Origin: Nitrospirota bacterium
GTDB taxonomy: Bacteria; Nitrospirota_A; Leptospirillia; Leptospirillales; Leptospirillaceae
Reading direction: 5' to 3'
Length of the DNA: 64,000 bases
NCBI GenBank assembly: GCA_021838585.1
Contig: JAKCDE010000003.1
Span: 1-64,000 of the forward strand
The position numbers and the translations under genes were made by a program. This document shows positions 52,464-61,976 of this stretch, in pieces; the stretch's first letter is position 1, and the number at the start of each line of letters is the position of its first letter. The notes beneath the pieces are model-generated. The model was not told where the DNA came from and made no database searches. It saw only the letters and a program-made list of their open reading frames with translations.

Positions 52464-53057
52464 ATGGACAATGCCGCCCTCTCCTCCAGAATCGAATCGA
52501 TCTTCCGGGACAGCATCCGGACGAAGGAAGACTTTCTGAGGGGCTCCCTTCCCCTGATCGAAAAGGCGACCCACATGATGGTCGAGACCTTCCGGAACGG
52601 GGGAAAGCTTCTCATCTTCGGGAACGGAGGCTCTTCCACAGATGCCTCCCACATCGCCGGAGAACTTGTCAGCCGTTTCTACATCAACCGGAAGGGACTG
52701 CCCGCCATCGCCCTTGGAACGGGGCTTGCCACTCTGACCAGCATCGGGAACGATTACGGGTACGAACACATCTTCTCCCGGGAGGTCGAAGCCTACGGAC
52801 GGCCGGGAGACCTGGCCATCGGAATCAGCACGAGCGGGAACTCCAAGAATGTTCTGCTCGCCCTGGAAAAGGCACGGAGCACCGGCCTTGCGACCATCGG
52901 GTTCGGGGGCGGAACAGGGGGACGGATGAAAGAACTTGTCGACCTGGCCTTTATCGTTCCCTCTCCTTTGACCCCGCGCATCCAGGAAACGCACATCACC
53001 CTGGGCCATGTCCTGTGCGAGATGGTCGAAGAAATCCTGTTCCCGCGCACCTCCTGA
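52464..53057 (+). CDS. gmhA: Phosphoheptose isomerase GmhA
   Basis: 197 residues. GGKLLIFGNGGSSTDASHIAGELVSRF is the SIS-domain phosphosugar site, and DLAIGISTSGNSKNVLLAL and THITLGHVLCEMVEEILF complete it. It converts sedoheptulose 7-phosphate to D-glycero-D-manno-heptose 7-phosphate for LPS inner core. It is followed by a heptose adenylyltransferase gene, as expected for the same pathway. Start ATG 52464. Confidence 0.93.
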   Translation: MDNAALSSRIESIFRDSIRTKEDFLRGSLPLIEKATHMMVETFRNGGKLLIFGNGGSSTDASHIAGELVSRFYINRKGLPAIALGTGLATLTSIGNDYGYEHIFSREVEAYGRPGDLAIGISTSGNSKNVLLALEKARSTGLATIGFGGGTGGRMKELVDLAFIVPSPLTPRIQETHITLGHVLCEMVEEILFPRTS

Positions 53058-53077
53058 CCGCCGGATCCGGACTGACG

Positions 53078-53596
53078 ATGGCCTCCAGCATTCCTTTTTC
53101 CGCAACCTCCTCGAAGATTCTCGCCCCCGATTCGCTTCTCCCCGTCCTGGAACGCCACAGGTCCAAAGGTGAACGGATCGTCTTCACCAATGGGTGCTTC
53201 GATCTCCTTCATGCCGGCCACGTGGAGGTCCTCGAAAAGGCCCGGGAGATGGGGGAGGTTCTCGTCGTCGCACTGAACACCGACCGCTCGGTGGCGACGA
53301 TCAAGGGACCCCTCCGCCCGATCGTCCCCGAGGGCAACCGGGCGCGGGTCATGGCCTCCCTTTCCTGCGTCTCCTATGTCACGTTCTTTGATGCCGACAC
53401 GCCGGAAGAGCTGATCCGACAGATTCTTCCGGACGTTCTCGTCAAAGGGGGGGACTGGAGCCCGGACAGAATCGTGGGAAGCGATCTCGTTCTCAAGAAG
53501 GGAGGAGCGGTCCGCTCCATCCCTTTGGTGCCGGACTCCTCCACCACCGGCCTGATCGAACGGATCATCGACCGATATTCGCAGAACCGTGGCTGA
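53078..53596 (+). CDS. rfaE2: D-glycero-beta-D-manno-heptose 1-phosphate adenylyltransferase (HldE C-terminal type, RfaE2)
   Basis: 172 residues. IVFTNGCFDLLHAGHVEVLEKAREMG is the cytidylyltransferase-fold HxGH motif. GPLRPIVPEGNRARVMASLSCVSYVTFFDADTPEELI and GGDWSPDRIVGSDLVLKKGGAVRSIPLV are HldE-specific. It activates heptose 1-phosphate with ATP to ADP-heptose for LPS. The kinase half (HldE N-terminus, RfaE1) is not fused, so a separate gene should exist elsewhere. Its last 8 bases overlap mfd. Confidence 0.9.
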   Translation: MASSIPFSATSSKILAPDSLLPVLERHRSKGERIVFTNGCFDLLHAGHVEVLEKAREMGEVLVVALNTDRSVATIKGPLRPIVPEGNRARVMASLSCVSYVTFFDADTPEELIRQILPDVLVKGGDWSPDRIVGSDLVLKKGGAVRSIPLVPDSSTTGLIERIIDRYSQNRG

Positions 53597-56500
53597 CGAG
53601 CCGCTCCTCCACCCTTTTCGCCGCACCCTCGACGCTCTCCGGACACGAATTCCGACCAACGGAACGACTCTGGCCTCGGGGCGGATCGAGGGGGTGACCC
53701 GTGAGGCCTTTCCGTTTCTGCCGGCCCTTCTGAGGGAGGCTGGACGGAGAGAAATATTCTGGGTTCTTACCTCCACGCCCGAACGGGCACTCAGGCTCTA
53801 CGAGGAAATCCGGACGACCGCATCCCTCCTGGACCGGCCCTTCGACGGCCTTCTCTTCCCGGAGGAGGAGACCCTTCCCTACGAACGGGAAAGTCCGGCC
53901 GATTTCATTCGCGCCGAACGCATCCATGCCCTGGACCGGATCGCCAGTCCGAATCCCCCCGATTTTGTCGTCTCCCCAATCGCCGCCATCCTCAGAAAAA
54001 CCCTTCCCCCGTCCCTCCTCCACACCAAGAAGCGACTGCTCTCGGCGGGCCAGGAAGAGGACCCCCAATCGGTGATCGACACCCTCCTTTCCTACGGATA
54101 TTTGAGGGTCCCCCAGGTGACGGCCCCCGGAGAGTTCTCTGTCCGGGGAGCCCTGATCGATCTTTACTCGACGGATCGCCGGCAGCCGGTGCGGCTCGAG
54201 TGGGACGATCTTGAAATCCGCTCGATTCGTCTCTTCGACCCCGGAACCCAACGCTCGGTGGGCTCCGTATCTTCGGTCGACCTTCTCCCCAGCCACGAAT
54301 GGCTGAAACCCGTTCTCAGGAAAGAACAATCCCCGGATGAGGAACAATGGCTCCTCCAGAACACCCTGCCGCCTTTCTCCCCCGGGATCGAACGCCATTT
54401 TCCCACCTTCTTTCCCGAAGCCTGCTCTCCAGTCTTATCCCGGGAGGACATCCTGCTCCTTGTCGACGACTGGAGCCCTCTTCTCGCAAGGCTTCAGGAC
54501 TGGACGACGAGGATCGCGGAAGGATGGGAAGCCCTTTCCGAATCGGAACGCAAATGGATTCCCCCTCCCGAAAAGGCCTTCCTGACGCTCTCGAAAAGAG
54601 AGGACTGGGAAAGGGCCATTCCCTGCCTGTCCCTCTCGTCGCTTCCGGAAGAATCGGACTCCCGCTTCCTCATACCGGCCGGATCACGCATCGACCGGAA
54701 CCGTTCCTGGCTTCCCGACCTTGAGGAGCTCTCCCGCACGATGAAGATCGTCGTTTTTTGCCGAACGCGGGGCCAGCGGGACCGGATGAAGGATGTCTTC
54801 GAGGCCGGTGGCCTCTCCTTCATGACGACCTTCGGGGCTCCCGAGGACAGGTCCGGCGAAAAGGGACGCCAGCCCCTCTCCCTTCTTCTCGGAGATCTGG
54901 AGGAAGGCTTCGAGGTTGTCCGCGACAATCTTCTTGTCCTTTCGGATACCTGGCTGTTCCGGAAAACCGTCTCGCGCCCCCCCTTCCGCTCCTTTTCAAC
55001 CCGCACCCAGGCCTATCGCCGGGACCGCCCCGTCTTCGCCGAAGGGGACTTCGTGGTTCATCTGCATCAGGGAATCGGCCGTTACAGAGGACTTCGGGAG
55101 GTGACGGTGGGATCCTCCTCCGGAGAATTCTGCGTCATCGAATACCAGGGCGGGGACCGCTTTTACGTCGCAGTGGACCAGATGGACCAGGTTCTGCCCT
55201 ACCAGGGGCCGGAGGGGATCGAGCCCCGACTCGACCGCCTCGGAGGGAAGTCCTGGACCGCCACCCGGTCACGCGTCAGAAAGCAGATCGAAAAGATTTC
55301 CGCGGAGCTTGTCGAGCTCTATGCCCGACGGAAGACGGCGCAGGGATTCACCTTCTCCCCGGAATCGCTGATGACTCGGGAGTTCGACCAAGCCTTTCCC
55401 TACGACCTGACCCCAGACCAGGAAGAGGCGGTCCACGCCGTCATGCAGGATATGGAATCGGACACCCCGATGGACCGCCTGATCCTTGGAGACGTGGGAT
55501 TCGGAAAAACGGAGGTGGCCATGCGGGCCGCCTTCCGTTGTGTCGCCGACGGAAAGCAGGTGGCCGTGCTGGTCCCCACCACCCTCCTCGCCCTTCAGCA
55601 CCATGAAACCTTCCGGAACCGGTTCGCGGGCTTCCCCGTAAGGATCGAGAGCCTCTCCCGGATGCTTTCGGCGTCCGAACAGAGGGCCGTCAGGGAGCGT
55701 CTCGCACGGGGAGAGACAGACATCGTCGTGGGTACGACATCCCTTCTGTCTGCCTCCGTCTCCTTCCGCGACCTCGGCCTCCTGATCATCGACGAGGAAC
55801 AGCGCTTCGGAGTCCGACAGAAAGAACGGCTGACCGAACGCTTTCCCCATGTCGACCGGCTGACCCTTTCGGCAACGCCCATTCCCCGAACGCTCCAGAT
55901 GGCCATGTCCGGACTCAAGGGTATCAGCTTCATCATGACCCCTCCACCCGGCCGGAAATCCATCCGAACCTTCATTATCCGCTTCGACCGGGAACGCATC
56001 CGGGAGGCCATCGACCGGGAGATGGCCCGGGAAGGCCAGGTCTTCTTCATTCACAATCGGGTCGCTTCCCTCGGACGATGGGCGCGCTACCTGGCGGCCC
56101 TCTTTCCGGAGGCCAATGTCTCTTTCGCCCACGGACAGATGGAGGAGCGGGAGATCGAGGGTGTCATGTCCCGCTTCATTCAGCGGCAGAGCCGCATTCT
56201 CGTTTCGACCACCATTGTCGAAGCGGGGCTGGACATCCCCTCGGCCAACACCATTCTTGTCAACCGGGCCGATCTTTTCGGAATCGCCGAACTTTATCAG
56301 CTGCGGGGGAGGGTCGGCCGTGGCGGACAACAGGCCTACGCCTACTTCATCACGGGAGCCGAAGACAGCCTGAACGATCTGGCCAAGAAAAGGCTTCACA
56401 CCCTGCAGGAACATTCGGGCCTCGGATCGGGATACCAGATCGCCATGAAGGATCTTGAAATCCGGGGAGCCGGCAGCCTTCTCGGCCATCAGCAGACCGG

Positions 56501-57038
56501 CCAGGTCGCCATGGTCGGCCTCGACCTCTATCTCGAAATGGTGGAGGAGGCCATCGGCCACCTGACAGATCTCCCCGATGCCCTGCCAAAAACCGAGCCG
56601 GCCCGCGTCGAGTGGAAGATCGAGGCCAGGATTCCGGAAGACTACCTCGACCACCCCTCGGAAAGAATTGACTTTTACCGACGCCTCGCTCATGCTGACA
56701 ATCTTGAGGCCATCGACAGAATCGAGGAGGAGCTGGGCGACAGGTTCGGTCCTCTCCCGAGACCGACGCGCACCCTGTTTTCGGGAGCCCGGATCCGTGT
56801 TCTCGCAACCGAGGCCGGATTCGCGGAGGTTTCCCTGCGTGAACGGGAGGCCGTTCTGAAGGAACGCCCCGGAATCTTTTCCCGGGACCGTCTGTCCAGG
56901 GCCCTGGATCTCTTTGGAGACCGGGTCTCCTTCCAGGCTGACGGATCTTGGAAAATCGTCCGGACACTTCCCGGGCCCCTGATCGAGGATCTGAAACGTT
57001 TTCTGCACCTTCCGGACCGCAAGTCCGACCCTGAGTGA
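53589..57038 (+). CDS. mfd: Transcription-repair coupling factor Mfd
   Basis: 1149 residues. The N-terminal UvrB-like part contains LFPEEETLPYERESPADFIRAERIHAL. The RNA-polymerase-interacting domain has FVVHLHQGIGRYRGLREVTVG, and the motor has ILGDVGFGKTEVAMRAAFRCV (Walker A about residue 635) and DEEQRFGVRQKE (about 735). The RIMVSTTIVEAGLDIPSANT-like translocase block and a C-terminal TRG motif region follow. Mfd removes stalled polymerase and recruits UvrA. The GTG start at 53589 overlaps rfaE2. A hairpin follows the stop. Confidence 0.95.
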   Translation: MADEPLLHPFRRTLDALRTRIPTNGTTLASGRIEGVTREAFPFLPALLREAGRREIFWVLTSTPERALRLYEEIRTTASLLDRPFDGLLFPEEETLPYERESPADFIRAERIHALDRIASPNPPDFVVSPIAAILRKTLPPSLLHTKKRLLSAGQEEDPQSVIDTLLSYGYLRVPQVTAPGEFSVRGALIDLYSTDRRQPVRLEWDDLEIRSIRLFDPGTQRSVGSVSSVDLLPSHEWLKPVLRKEQSPDEEQWLLQNTLPPFSPGIERHFPTFFPEACSPVLSREDILLLVDDWSPLLARLQDWTTRIAEGWEALSESERKWIPPPEKAFLTLSKREDWERAIPCLSLSSLPEESDSRFLIPAGSRIDRNRSWLPDLEELSRTMKIVVFCRTRGQRDRMKDVFEAGGLSFMTTFGAPEDRSGEKGRQPLSLLLGDLEEGFEVVRDNLLVLSDTWLFRKTVSRPPFRSFSTRTQAYRRDRPVFAEGDFVVHLHQGIGRYRGLREVTVGSSSGEFCVIEYQGGDRFYVAVDQMDQVLPYQGPEGIEPRLDRLGGKSWTATRSRVRKQIEKISAELVELYARRKTAQGFTFSPESLMTREFDQAFPYDLTPDQEEAVHAVMQDMESDTPMDRLILGDVGFGKTEVAMRAAFRCVADGKQVAVLVPTTLLALQHHETFRNRFAGFPVRIESLSRMLSASEQRAVRERLARGETDIVVGTTSLLSASVSFRDLGLLIIDEEQRFGVRQKERLTERFPHVDRLTLSATPIPRTLQMAMSGLKGISFIMTPPPGRKSIRTFIIRFDRERIREAIDREMAREGQVFFIHNRVASLGRWARYLAALFPEANVSFAHGQMEEREIEGVMSRFIQRQSRILVSTTIVEAGLDIPSANTILVNRADLFGIAELYQLRGRVGRGGQQAYAYFITGAEDSLNDLAKKRLHTLQEHSGLGSGYQIAMKDLEIRGAGSLLGHQQTGQVAMVGLDLYLEMVEEAIGHLTDLPDALPKTEPARVEWKIEARIPEDYLDHPSERIDFYRRLAHADNLEAIDRIEEELGDRFGPLPRPTRTLFSGARIRVLATEAGFAEVSLREREAVLKERPGIFSRDRLSRALDLFGDRVSFQADGSWKIVRTLPGPLIEDLKRFLHLPDRKSDPE

Positions 57039-57050
57039 CAACCAAGCCCC

Positions 57051-57071
57051 GGAGGATCCGTCTGATCCTCC
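57051..57071 (+). terminator. Hairpin between mfd and the first PPIase gene
   Basis: GGAGGATC (57051-57058) and GATCCTCC (57064-57071) with a 5-base loop, 12 bases after the mfd stop, no T-run. It may attenuate read-through into the following operon. Confidence 0.4.
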
Positions 57072-57092
57072 CCCAATCTTAAGGAGTCCTTC

Positions 57093-58001
57093 TTGAACCA
57101 GCTATCAAACGCCGGACAGTCAGCCGCACGGGCCAACACTAATCCCAGACCGGCTTTTCGGACAGGGGTCTTTCTTTCCCTCGCACTTTCCCTGTTGTCT
57201 GCCTGCCATAAAACCGCCGGATCGGGAGTCATCGCCACCGTCGGAGAGCAGCAGATCTCCCGGGAAGAGCTCGTCCGCTCCATTTCGGCGATGAAGCTTC
57301 CCTCGAAGGTTCCGGCCTCCGTCCCGAGCGACGTCCTGAATCGCCTGATCGACCGGGCCCTGATCAACCAGGAGGCCGAACGGGAAGGACTCCCCAATGA
57401 TCCTTCCATCAGCCGCAAAATCCGGCACAGCCGGGAACGAATCCTTCGCCAGGCGCTTCTGGACAAGAAGGTCGACTCACAGGTCCACGTCACAGACGCG
57501 GATGTCAAGGCCTATTACGACCAGCACAAAAATGAAATCCGGCAGCCGGGATACGTCGTCGTCCGCCAGCTGATCCTTCCGGACGCAAAAATTGCCCAGA
57601 CAATCGGCAAATCCCTGAAGAAACGCCACGGATTTTCGAAGGCGATCTCCCGATACTCGGGAGGGCCCGTCGGAAAGATCTTCGAAGGGACGGTTCCTCC
57701 CCAGTTCGCCAAATATTTTTTCAACCTCCCAGAAGGATCGGTGACAGGTCCTCTGCCTCTCAAGGACGGCGTCCATTATTTCAAGATCGACAAGGTCCAA
57801 TCCGGAAGGCTTCTCTCCTTTGACGAGGCCAAAAGCGGAATTTCACAGTTCCTCACCTCGCAGCAGAAGCAGGAGAAATACCAGGCCTTCCTGAACTCCC
57901 TGCGGGCAAAAACGAAGATTTCGATCGACCAGAAAGGGCTGGGAGAGGTCATGGGAGCGGCGAAGGCGGCATCGACCGGGGCGACCTCCGGAGCCAGATG
58001 A
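57093..58001 (+). CDS. Lipoprotein peptidyl-prolyl isomerase (PpiC/SurA-like)
   Basis: 302 residues. A lipobox (LALSLLSACHKT) suggests an outer-membrane-anchored periplasmic protein. An N-terminal SurA-like helical part (VGEQQISREELVRSISAMKL, DRALINQEAEREGLPND) is followed by a parvulin-type rotamase stretch (YVVVRQLILPDAKIA, ISRYSGGPVGKIFEGTVPPQFAKYFFNLPEGSVTGPLPLKDGVHYFKID). The TTG at 57093 has AAGGAG six bases upstream. The ATGA overlap with the next gene makes a foldase pair. A specific outer-membrane client is unknown. Confidence 0.8.
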   Translation: MNQLSNAGQSAARANTNPRPAFRTGVFLSLALSLLSACHKTAGSGVIATVGEQQISREELVRSISAMKLPSKVPASVPSDVLNRLIDRALINQEAEREGLPNDPSISRKIRHSRERILRQALLDKKVDSQVHVTDADVKAYYDQHKNEIRQPGYVVVRQLILPDAKIAQTIGKSLKKRHGFSKAISRYSGGPVGKIFEGTVPPQFAKYFFNLPEGSVTGPLPLKDGVHYFKIDKVQSGRLLSFDEAKSGISQFLTSQQKQEKYQAFLNSLRAKTKISIDQKGLGEVMGAAKAASTGATSGAR

Positions 58002-58930
58002 TTTCCCGAGGATTCCGCCAGGCTCTCATTTCGGGTTTGATCTTCCTGGCACTCCCGGCCTGTCAGGGGAAGCCCCCTTCTTCCGAAGGGGTCGTTGCCA
58101 CTCTTTCGGGAAAACCCATTTCCTCGGATGACCTTCGGGAATCGGCGCGCTTCATCGGTTTGGAGGCCCTGGCCTCCCGGCCACTCTCCTCCTGGTCCTC
58201 CTCTCAGGCGGGTCTCGTCCTGCGCGAAACGGTTTACGACCGTCTTCTCGAGGAGAAAGGGAAGGAAATCGGGGTGGAGGTTTCTCCCGATGAAGTCGCG
58301 GCGGAAAAAAAACGTCTCGAGGAGACAGGAGCCCCCTCCCGCTCCCGCTCTCCTTACAGCCCACCGGATTCCTTTATTCGTCGCAAGCTCTTGCTGGAGA
58401 AGGTTTCCCGGGAAGTCGCCCCCGCTCCCGATGTGACCCTTCGGGAACTCAAGGACGACTACAAGAGCCATCTGCCCCACTACACCCTCCCGGAGCGGGC
58501 GGAGGCAAAAGACATCGTCGTTCGTTCGGAGGACGAGGGGAAGGCGATCCTCTCCGCCCTTGCGGCGGGAAGCTCGTTTTCCGCCCTCGCAAAGGCCAAG
58601 TCGCTCTCCCCGGAAGGAAAAAATGGCGGACTCCTGCCCCCCTTCGCCATGGGGGAGATGCCCCCTCCCTTCAATCGGCTCTTCTCGATGAAACCGGGAG
58701 AGGTCAGCCCCCTGATCGCCTCTCCCTACGGGTATCATATTCTGAAGCTCGTCAGGATGATTCCCGCGCACGTCCGAAAGTTTTCCTCCGTGAAGGGCGC
58801 GATCCGGAAGAAGATTGTCGGTCGCGCCCGAAGAAAGGAGCTGGCCGACTGGCTTTCGAAGGAGTTGCACCGCAATCCCCTGGTGATTCTTCCCCGCTAC
58901 CGCTCCCTCCTCTCCTTCCGGGCGCCCTGA
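57998..58930 (+). CDS. Second lipoprotein PPIase (PpiC/SurA-like)
   Basis: 310 residues with lipobox LIFLALPACQG. N-terminal SurA-like helices (VATLSGKPISSDDLRESARF, YDRLLEEKGKEIGVEVSPDEV) precede a rotamase domain (ERAEAKDIVVRSEDEGKAILSALAAGSSFSALAKAKSLSPEGKNGGLLPPFAMGEMPPPFNRLFSMKPGEVSPLIASPYGYHILKLV) that is a good parvulin match. It overlaps the preceding gene by ATGA, and surA follows after 95 bases. Confidence 0.85.
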   Translation: MISRGFRQALISGLIFLALPACQGKPPSSEGVVATLSGKPISSDDLRESARFIGLEALASRPLSSWSSSQAGLVLRETVYDRLLEEKGKEIGVEVSPDEVAAEKKRLEETGAPSRSRSPYSPPDSFIRRKLLLEKVSREVAPAPDVTLRELKDDYKSHLPHYTLPERAEAKDIVVRSEDEGKAILSALAAGSSFSALAKAKSLSPEGKNGGLLPPFAMGEMPPPFNRLFSMKPGEVSPLIASPYGYHILKLVRMIPAHVRKFSSVKGAIRKKIVGRARRKELADWLSKELHRNPLVILPRYRSLLSFRAP

Positions 58931-58978
58931 CCCCCCACATTCCCCATAGGCCCCGTAGGAATGTCCGCGGCAATCATG

Positions 58979-58984
58979 TATAAT
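58979..58984 (+). promoter_or_regulatory. -10 element (TATAAT) upstream of surA
   Basis: Consensus TATAAT, directly preceded by TG, 41 bases before the surA start. The -35 (TAGGAA, 17 bases upstream) matches at only three positions. Confidence 0.4.
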
Positions 58985-59025
58985 CAGAAAACAACTTGTT
59001 CCTGAACGCTTTTTCGAGGATTCCC

Positions 59026-60093
59026 TTGGACCAGATCAGCCCGACCAAAGACCGGTTCTCCCCCGTCCGTCTCCTGCCCTTGGCCCTTTCCCTCCTCCTT
59101 GTCGCGGCGCCCGGAGTGAAAGAGTCCCCTGCGGCCGACGGGATCCTGATAGACAGCGTCATGGCTGTCGTCAACCATCATCCGATCACCAAGAGCGAGA
59201 TCGACCGGGAGCTCAAGCCGACCTTCGAGAAAATCCACGCCACCTACCAGGGGAAAGCCTACCGGCAGCTGATCTCCTCCCTCGAATACAATGTCATGAT
59301 GAAGAAGATCAACGAGAGGCTCGAGCTTGAGGAAGCCGACCGGATGGGGCTTTCCGTCACCGACGACGAAGTGGACCACGCCATCAACGACATCATGCAA
59401 AAGAACAACATCACCGCCAAATGGCAGCTCGAAAATGCCCTCGCCTCCCAGGGTCTGACCTTCCGGCAATACCGCCACAAGCTCAAAAAACAGCTGATCG
59501 TGATGAAACTCGTCAATCAGGAGGTCCGGTCGACGGTCGTCATCAGCCCGGAAGAGGTCCGGGATTACTTTCTCAAGCATCGCAACGATTACCGCCTTCC
59601 CTCCCACGTCACCCTGGCCGACATCTTCCTCTCCTTGCCGGAAGGGGCCACCCCTGCCCAGGTGGCCGACATCGAGAAAAAAGGCCAGCATATCCTCCAC
59701 CAGATCGGGCGCGGGGACGACTTTGAGATGCTCGCAGGCTCCGAATCCCAGGGGCCAAATGCCGAGTCGGGAGGACTGCTGGGGGACCTGACCAAAGATC
59801 AGCTCCTACCCGAGCTCATCGGTCCGGCCTTTTCCCTGCCCGTCGGCAAAACCAGCGGACTGATACGAACTTCGCGGGGATTCTACATCATCAAGGTCCT
59901 GAAGCGGGAAGACCAACCCTACCAGAAGTTCGACGACATCAAGCAGACCATCCTGAACAAACTGACAAAAAAAACGACGGAAAAACGGATACGGCTCTGG
60001 CTCGAGAAACTCCGGGCCCACTCCTATGTCGCCATCTATGCGAAGCGGAACAACGGGACCGGGGTCACCCCGGGGGATATTCTTCCCCGATAG
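59026..60093 (+). CDS. surA: Periplasmic chaperone/PPIase SurA
   Basis: 355 residues with an N-terminal signal (LALSLLLVAAP). SurA N-domain: ILIDSVMAVVNHHPITKSEIDRELKP and ISSLEYNVMMKKINERLELEEADRMGLSVTDDEVDHAI. One parvulin domain follows: SHVTLADIFLSLPEGATPAQVADIEKKG, GDDFEMLAGSESQGPNAESGGLLGDLTKDQLLPELIGPAFSLPVG. It escorts outer-membrane proteins to BAM. Start TTG 59026, with GAGGA five bases upstream. The gene is shorter than two-parvulin SurA. Its last 29 bases overlap the convergent engB. Confidence 0.87.
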   Translation: MDQISPTKDRFSPVRLLPLALSLLLVAAPGVKESPAADGILIDSVMAVVNHHPITKSEIDRELKPTFEKIHATYQGKAYRQLISSLEYNVMMKKINERLELEEADRMGLSVTDDEVDHAINDIMQKNNITAKWQLENALASQGLTFRQYRHKLKKQLIVMKLVNQEVRSTVVISPEEVRDYFLKHRNDYRLPSHVTLADIFLSLPEGATPAQVADIEKKGQHILHQIGRGDDFEMLAGSESQGPNAESGGLLGDLTKDQLLPELIGPAFSLPVGKTSGLIRTSRGFYIIKVLKREDQPYQKFDDIKQTILNKLTKKTTEKRIRLWLEKLRAHSYVAIYAKRNNGTGVTPGDILPR

Positions 60094-60739
60094 CCTCCCC
60101 TCCGGGCTCCTCCGATCCGGAAAGCAGTCTCGCGACAAGCTCGGCTAACGCGGGAATGCCTTCACCGCTTCGGGCGCTGACGGGAAACAGCCCCAGAATC
60201 CCGTCTGCCCTCTCCTCTTCGATCCAGCGTCTCCACCCCCGGATGGGCCCCGTCCGGCCATTTCCCGAAAGGGTATCGAGCTTCGTCAGGACCAGGGCGA
60301 CCGGAAGATTGCGGGAGAGAAACCATCGCGCCGCCTCCTGGTCCGCGGGAAGGAGATCCCGCCGGATATCGATACAAAGAAGAATCGCGGACAGATCTTC
60401 GCGGGACTCCACAAGGGCGGTCGAGACATCCTGGGTGGTTTGCCGCATTCCCTGGCTCCGGTTCATGTATCCGTAGCCGGGAAAATCGAGAAAGTAGCCT
60501 CCCGAATGGATGCGGTAAAGGTTGGGATAGGTCGTGGCCCCCGGACGCTTTCCCGTCCGGGCGAGGCGGTGGGCCCCCGCAAGGCGGTTGATGAGGGATG
60601 ACTTCCCGACATTCGAGCGTCCCGCAAAACCGATGATCCCCGGCCCTTCGGGAGGGGGCATTTGGGAAGGCCGGGCCACTGACAGGAGAAACATGGACGA
60701 CAGATCCGGATCGCTCCCACTTCTTGCGATGGGTTTCAT
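60065..60739 (-). CDS. engB: Ribosome-biogenesis GTPase EngB/YsxC
   Basis: 224 residues from ATG 60739. G1 GFAGRSNVGKSSLINRLAG, G3 FLDFPGYGYMN and G4 VLTKLDTLSG are clear, and G5 FPVSARSGEGI is recognisable. It assists 50S assembly. I favour 60739 because GAGG lies eight bases upstream and about 36 residues precede the G1 motif, as usual. ATG 60694 would also work. The 5' part overlaps the divergent anmK by 47 bases and the 3' end overlaps surA by 29 bases, an unusually compact arrangement. Confidence 0.88.
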   Translation of the reverse strand: MKPIARSGSDPDLSSMFLLSVARPSQMPPPEGPGIIGFAGRSNVGKSSLINRLAGAHRLARTGKRPGATTYPNLYRIHSGGYFLDFPGYGYMNRSQGMRQTTQDVSTALVESREDLSAILLCIDIRRDLLPADQEAARWFLSRNLPVALVLTKLDTLSGNGRTGPIRGWRRWIEEERADGILGLFPVSARSGEGIPALAELVARLLSGSEEPGGEAIGEEYPPG

Positions 60740-61976
60740 GTGCGGAACCTCTCTCGATGGAATTGATGGGTCCCTGATATCCGTTGAACAGGGCAAGATC
60801 CGACTGCTGGCGTTCGAAGAATCTCCCTTCGAGCCCGCCTTCAGACAGGATATGAAAAACTGGATCTCGGGCCGCATCGGCCAGGAGGACCCCTTTCGTT
60901 TCATGCCGGACATGGGCCATCTCCTCGCCCGGACGGAAGTCCGGCTCGGAGAACTCCTTCTCGGAAAAGCCGGAATCTCCTCCGACCTCCTTTGCGCCGT
61001 CGGAACCCATGGGGTCACCCTCCGCCATCAACCGAAACCCCATCGACTGACCTTTCTTAGCGAGGCTCCGGAGGTGGACGGGATCTCCTTCCAGCTTGCC
61101 GACCCATTCCCCCTGGCCTGTGCCTTCGGGGCTCCAGTCGTCTCCCAGTTCCGGGGGGCGGACCTGGCCGTCGGAGGATGCGGGGCCCCCCTGGCGCCTA
61201 TCCTTCACCGGGCCGCCTTCACCGCAGCTGAGAACCGGGCCTTTCTGAACATCGGGGGGATCGCCAACATCACCGGCCTCCCCGCTGCCGGAAGCGCCAT
61301 TCCGGTCAAGGCCTTCGATACCGGACCCGGCAACATGCTTCTCGATCTCGCCGTCCTCGCCCTGACCGACGGGCAGGAGGCGATCGACCGAAACGGAGGA
61401 CGAGCCAGGCGCGGGAGGGTGATCCGGCCCCTCCTGGAGGACCTTCTCGCCGATCCGTATTTTTTCAGGTCACCCCCCAAGTCGACGGGCCGGGAAGAGT
61501 GGGGGGAGGCCCGCCTCGAGGGGCTCCTGACTTCGCTTCGATCCACCGGAGTCGATCCGCAAGACCGGATCGACGACCTTTTGGCCACACTGACCGAACT
61601 GACCGCGGAAGGGATCCGGAAAAGCCTCCGGTTTCTGGACTTTCCCCCACGCCTCATCGTCGCGGGCGGGGGAGGTGTCCGTAACCGCTTCCTGATGGAG
61701 CGGATCGAAGTCCTGACAGGCCTTCCGGTCCGGGAGTCCGGCGAATTCGGCCTTCCCCCCCAGGCGATCGAATCGGCGGCCTTCGCCTATCTCGCCCTTC
61801 TGACCCTTTCGGGGCGTCCCGGTGCGATCAGGAGCGTGACCGGAGCCAGGGAAGAGGCGGTCCTCGGACAAATCACCCCTCCGCCCTCCGGGCTTTCGTC
61901 CGACCGGATCCGAAATGTTCGAGAGCGCGCCGGTATCCATCTTCCGTCCCCAGATCGACCCAGAACGATCGGGTGA
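60693..61976 (+). CDS. anmK: Anhydro-N-acetylmuramic acid kinase AnmK
   Basis: 427 residues. AMGFMCGTSLDGIDGSL is the conserved start, followed by THGVTLRHQPK, NIGGIANITGLP, KAFDTGPGNMLLDLAV and VAGGGGVRNRFLMERI. It converts 1,6-anhydro-MurNAc to MurNAc-6-phosphate in cell-wall recycling. AGGAG lies four bases before ATG 60693. Its last 104 bases overlap the convergent murU-like gene, and its first 47 overlap engB. Confidence 0.92.
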   Translation: MDDRSGSLPLLAMGFMCGTSLDGIDGSLISVEQGKIRLLAFEESPFEPAFRQDMKNWISGRIGQEDPFRFMPDMGHLLARTEVRLGELLLGKAGISSDLLCAVGTHGVTLRHQPKPHRLTFLSEAPEVDGISFQLADPFPLACAFGAPVVSQFRGADLAVGGCGAPLAPILHRAAFTAAENRAFLNIGGIANITGLPAAGSAIPVKAFDTGPGNMLLDLAVLALTDGQEAIDRNGGRARRGRVIRPLLEDLLADPYFFRSPPKSTGREEWGEARLEGLLTSLRSTGVDPQDRIDDLLATLTELTAEGIRKSLRFLDFPPRLIVAGGGGVRNRFLMERIEVLTGLPVRESGEFGLPPQAIESAAFAYLALLTLSGRPGAIRSVTGAREEAVLGQITPPPSGLSSDRIRNVRERAGIHLPSPDRPRTIG

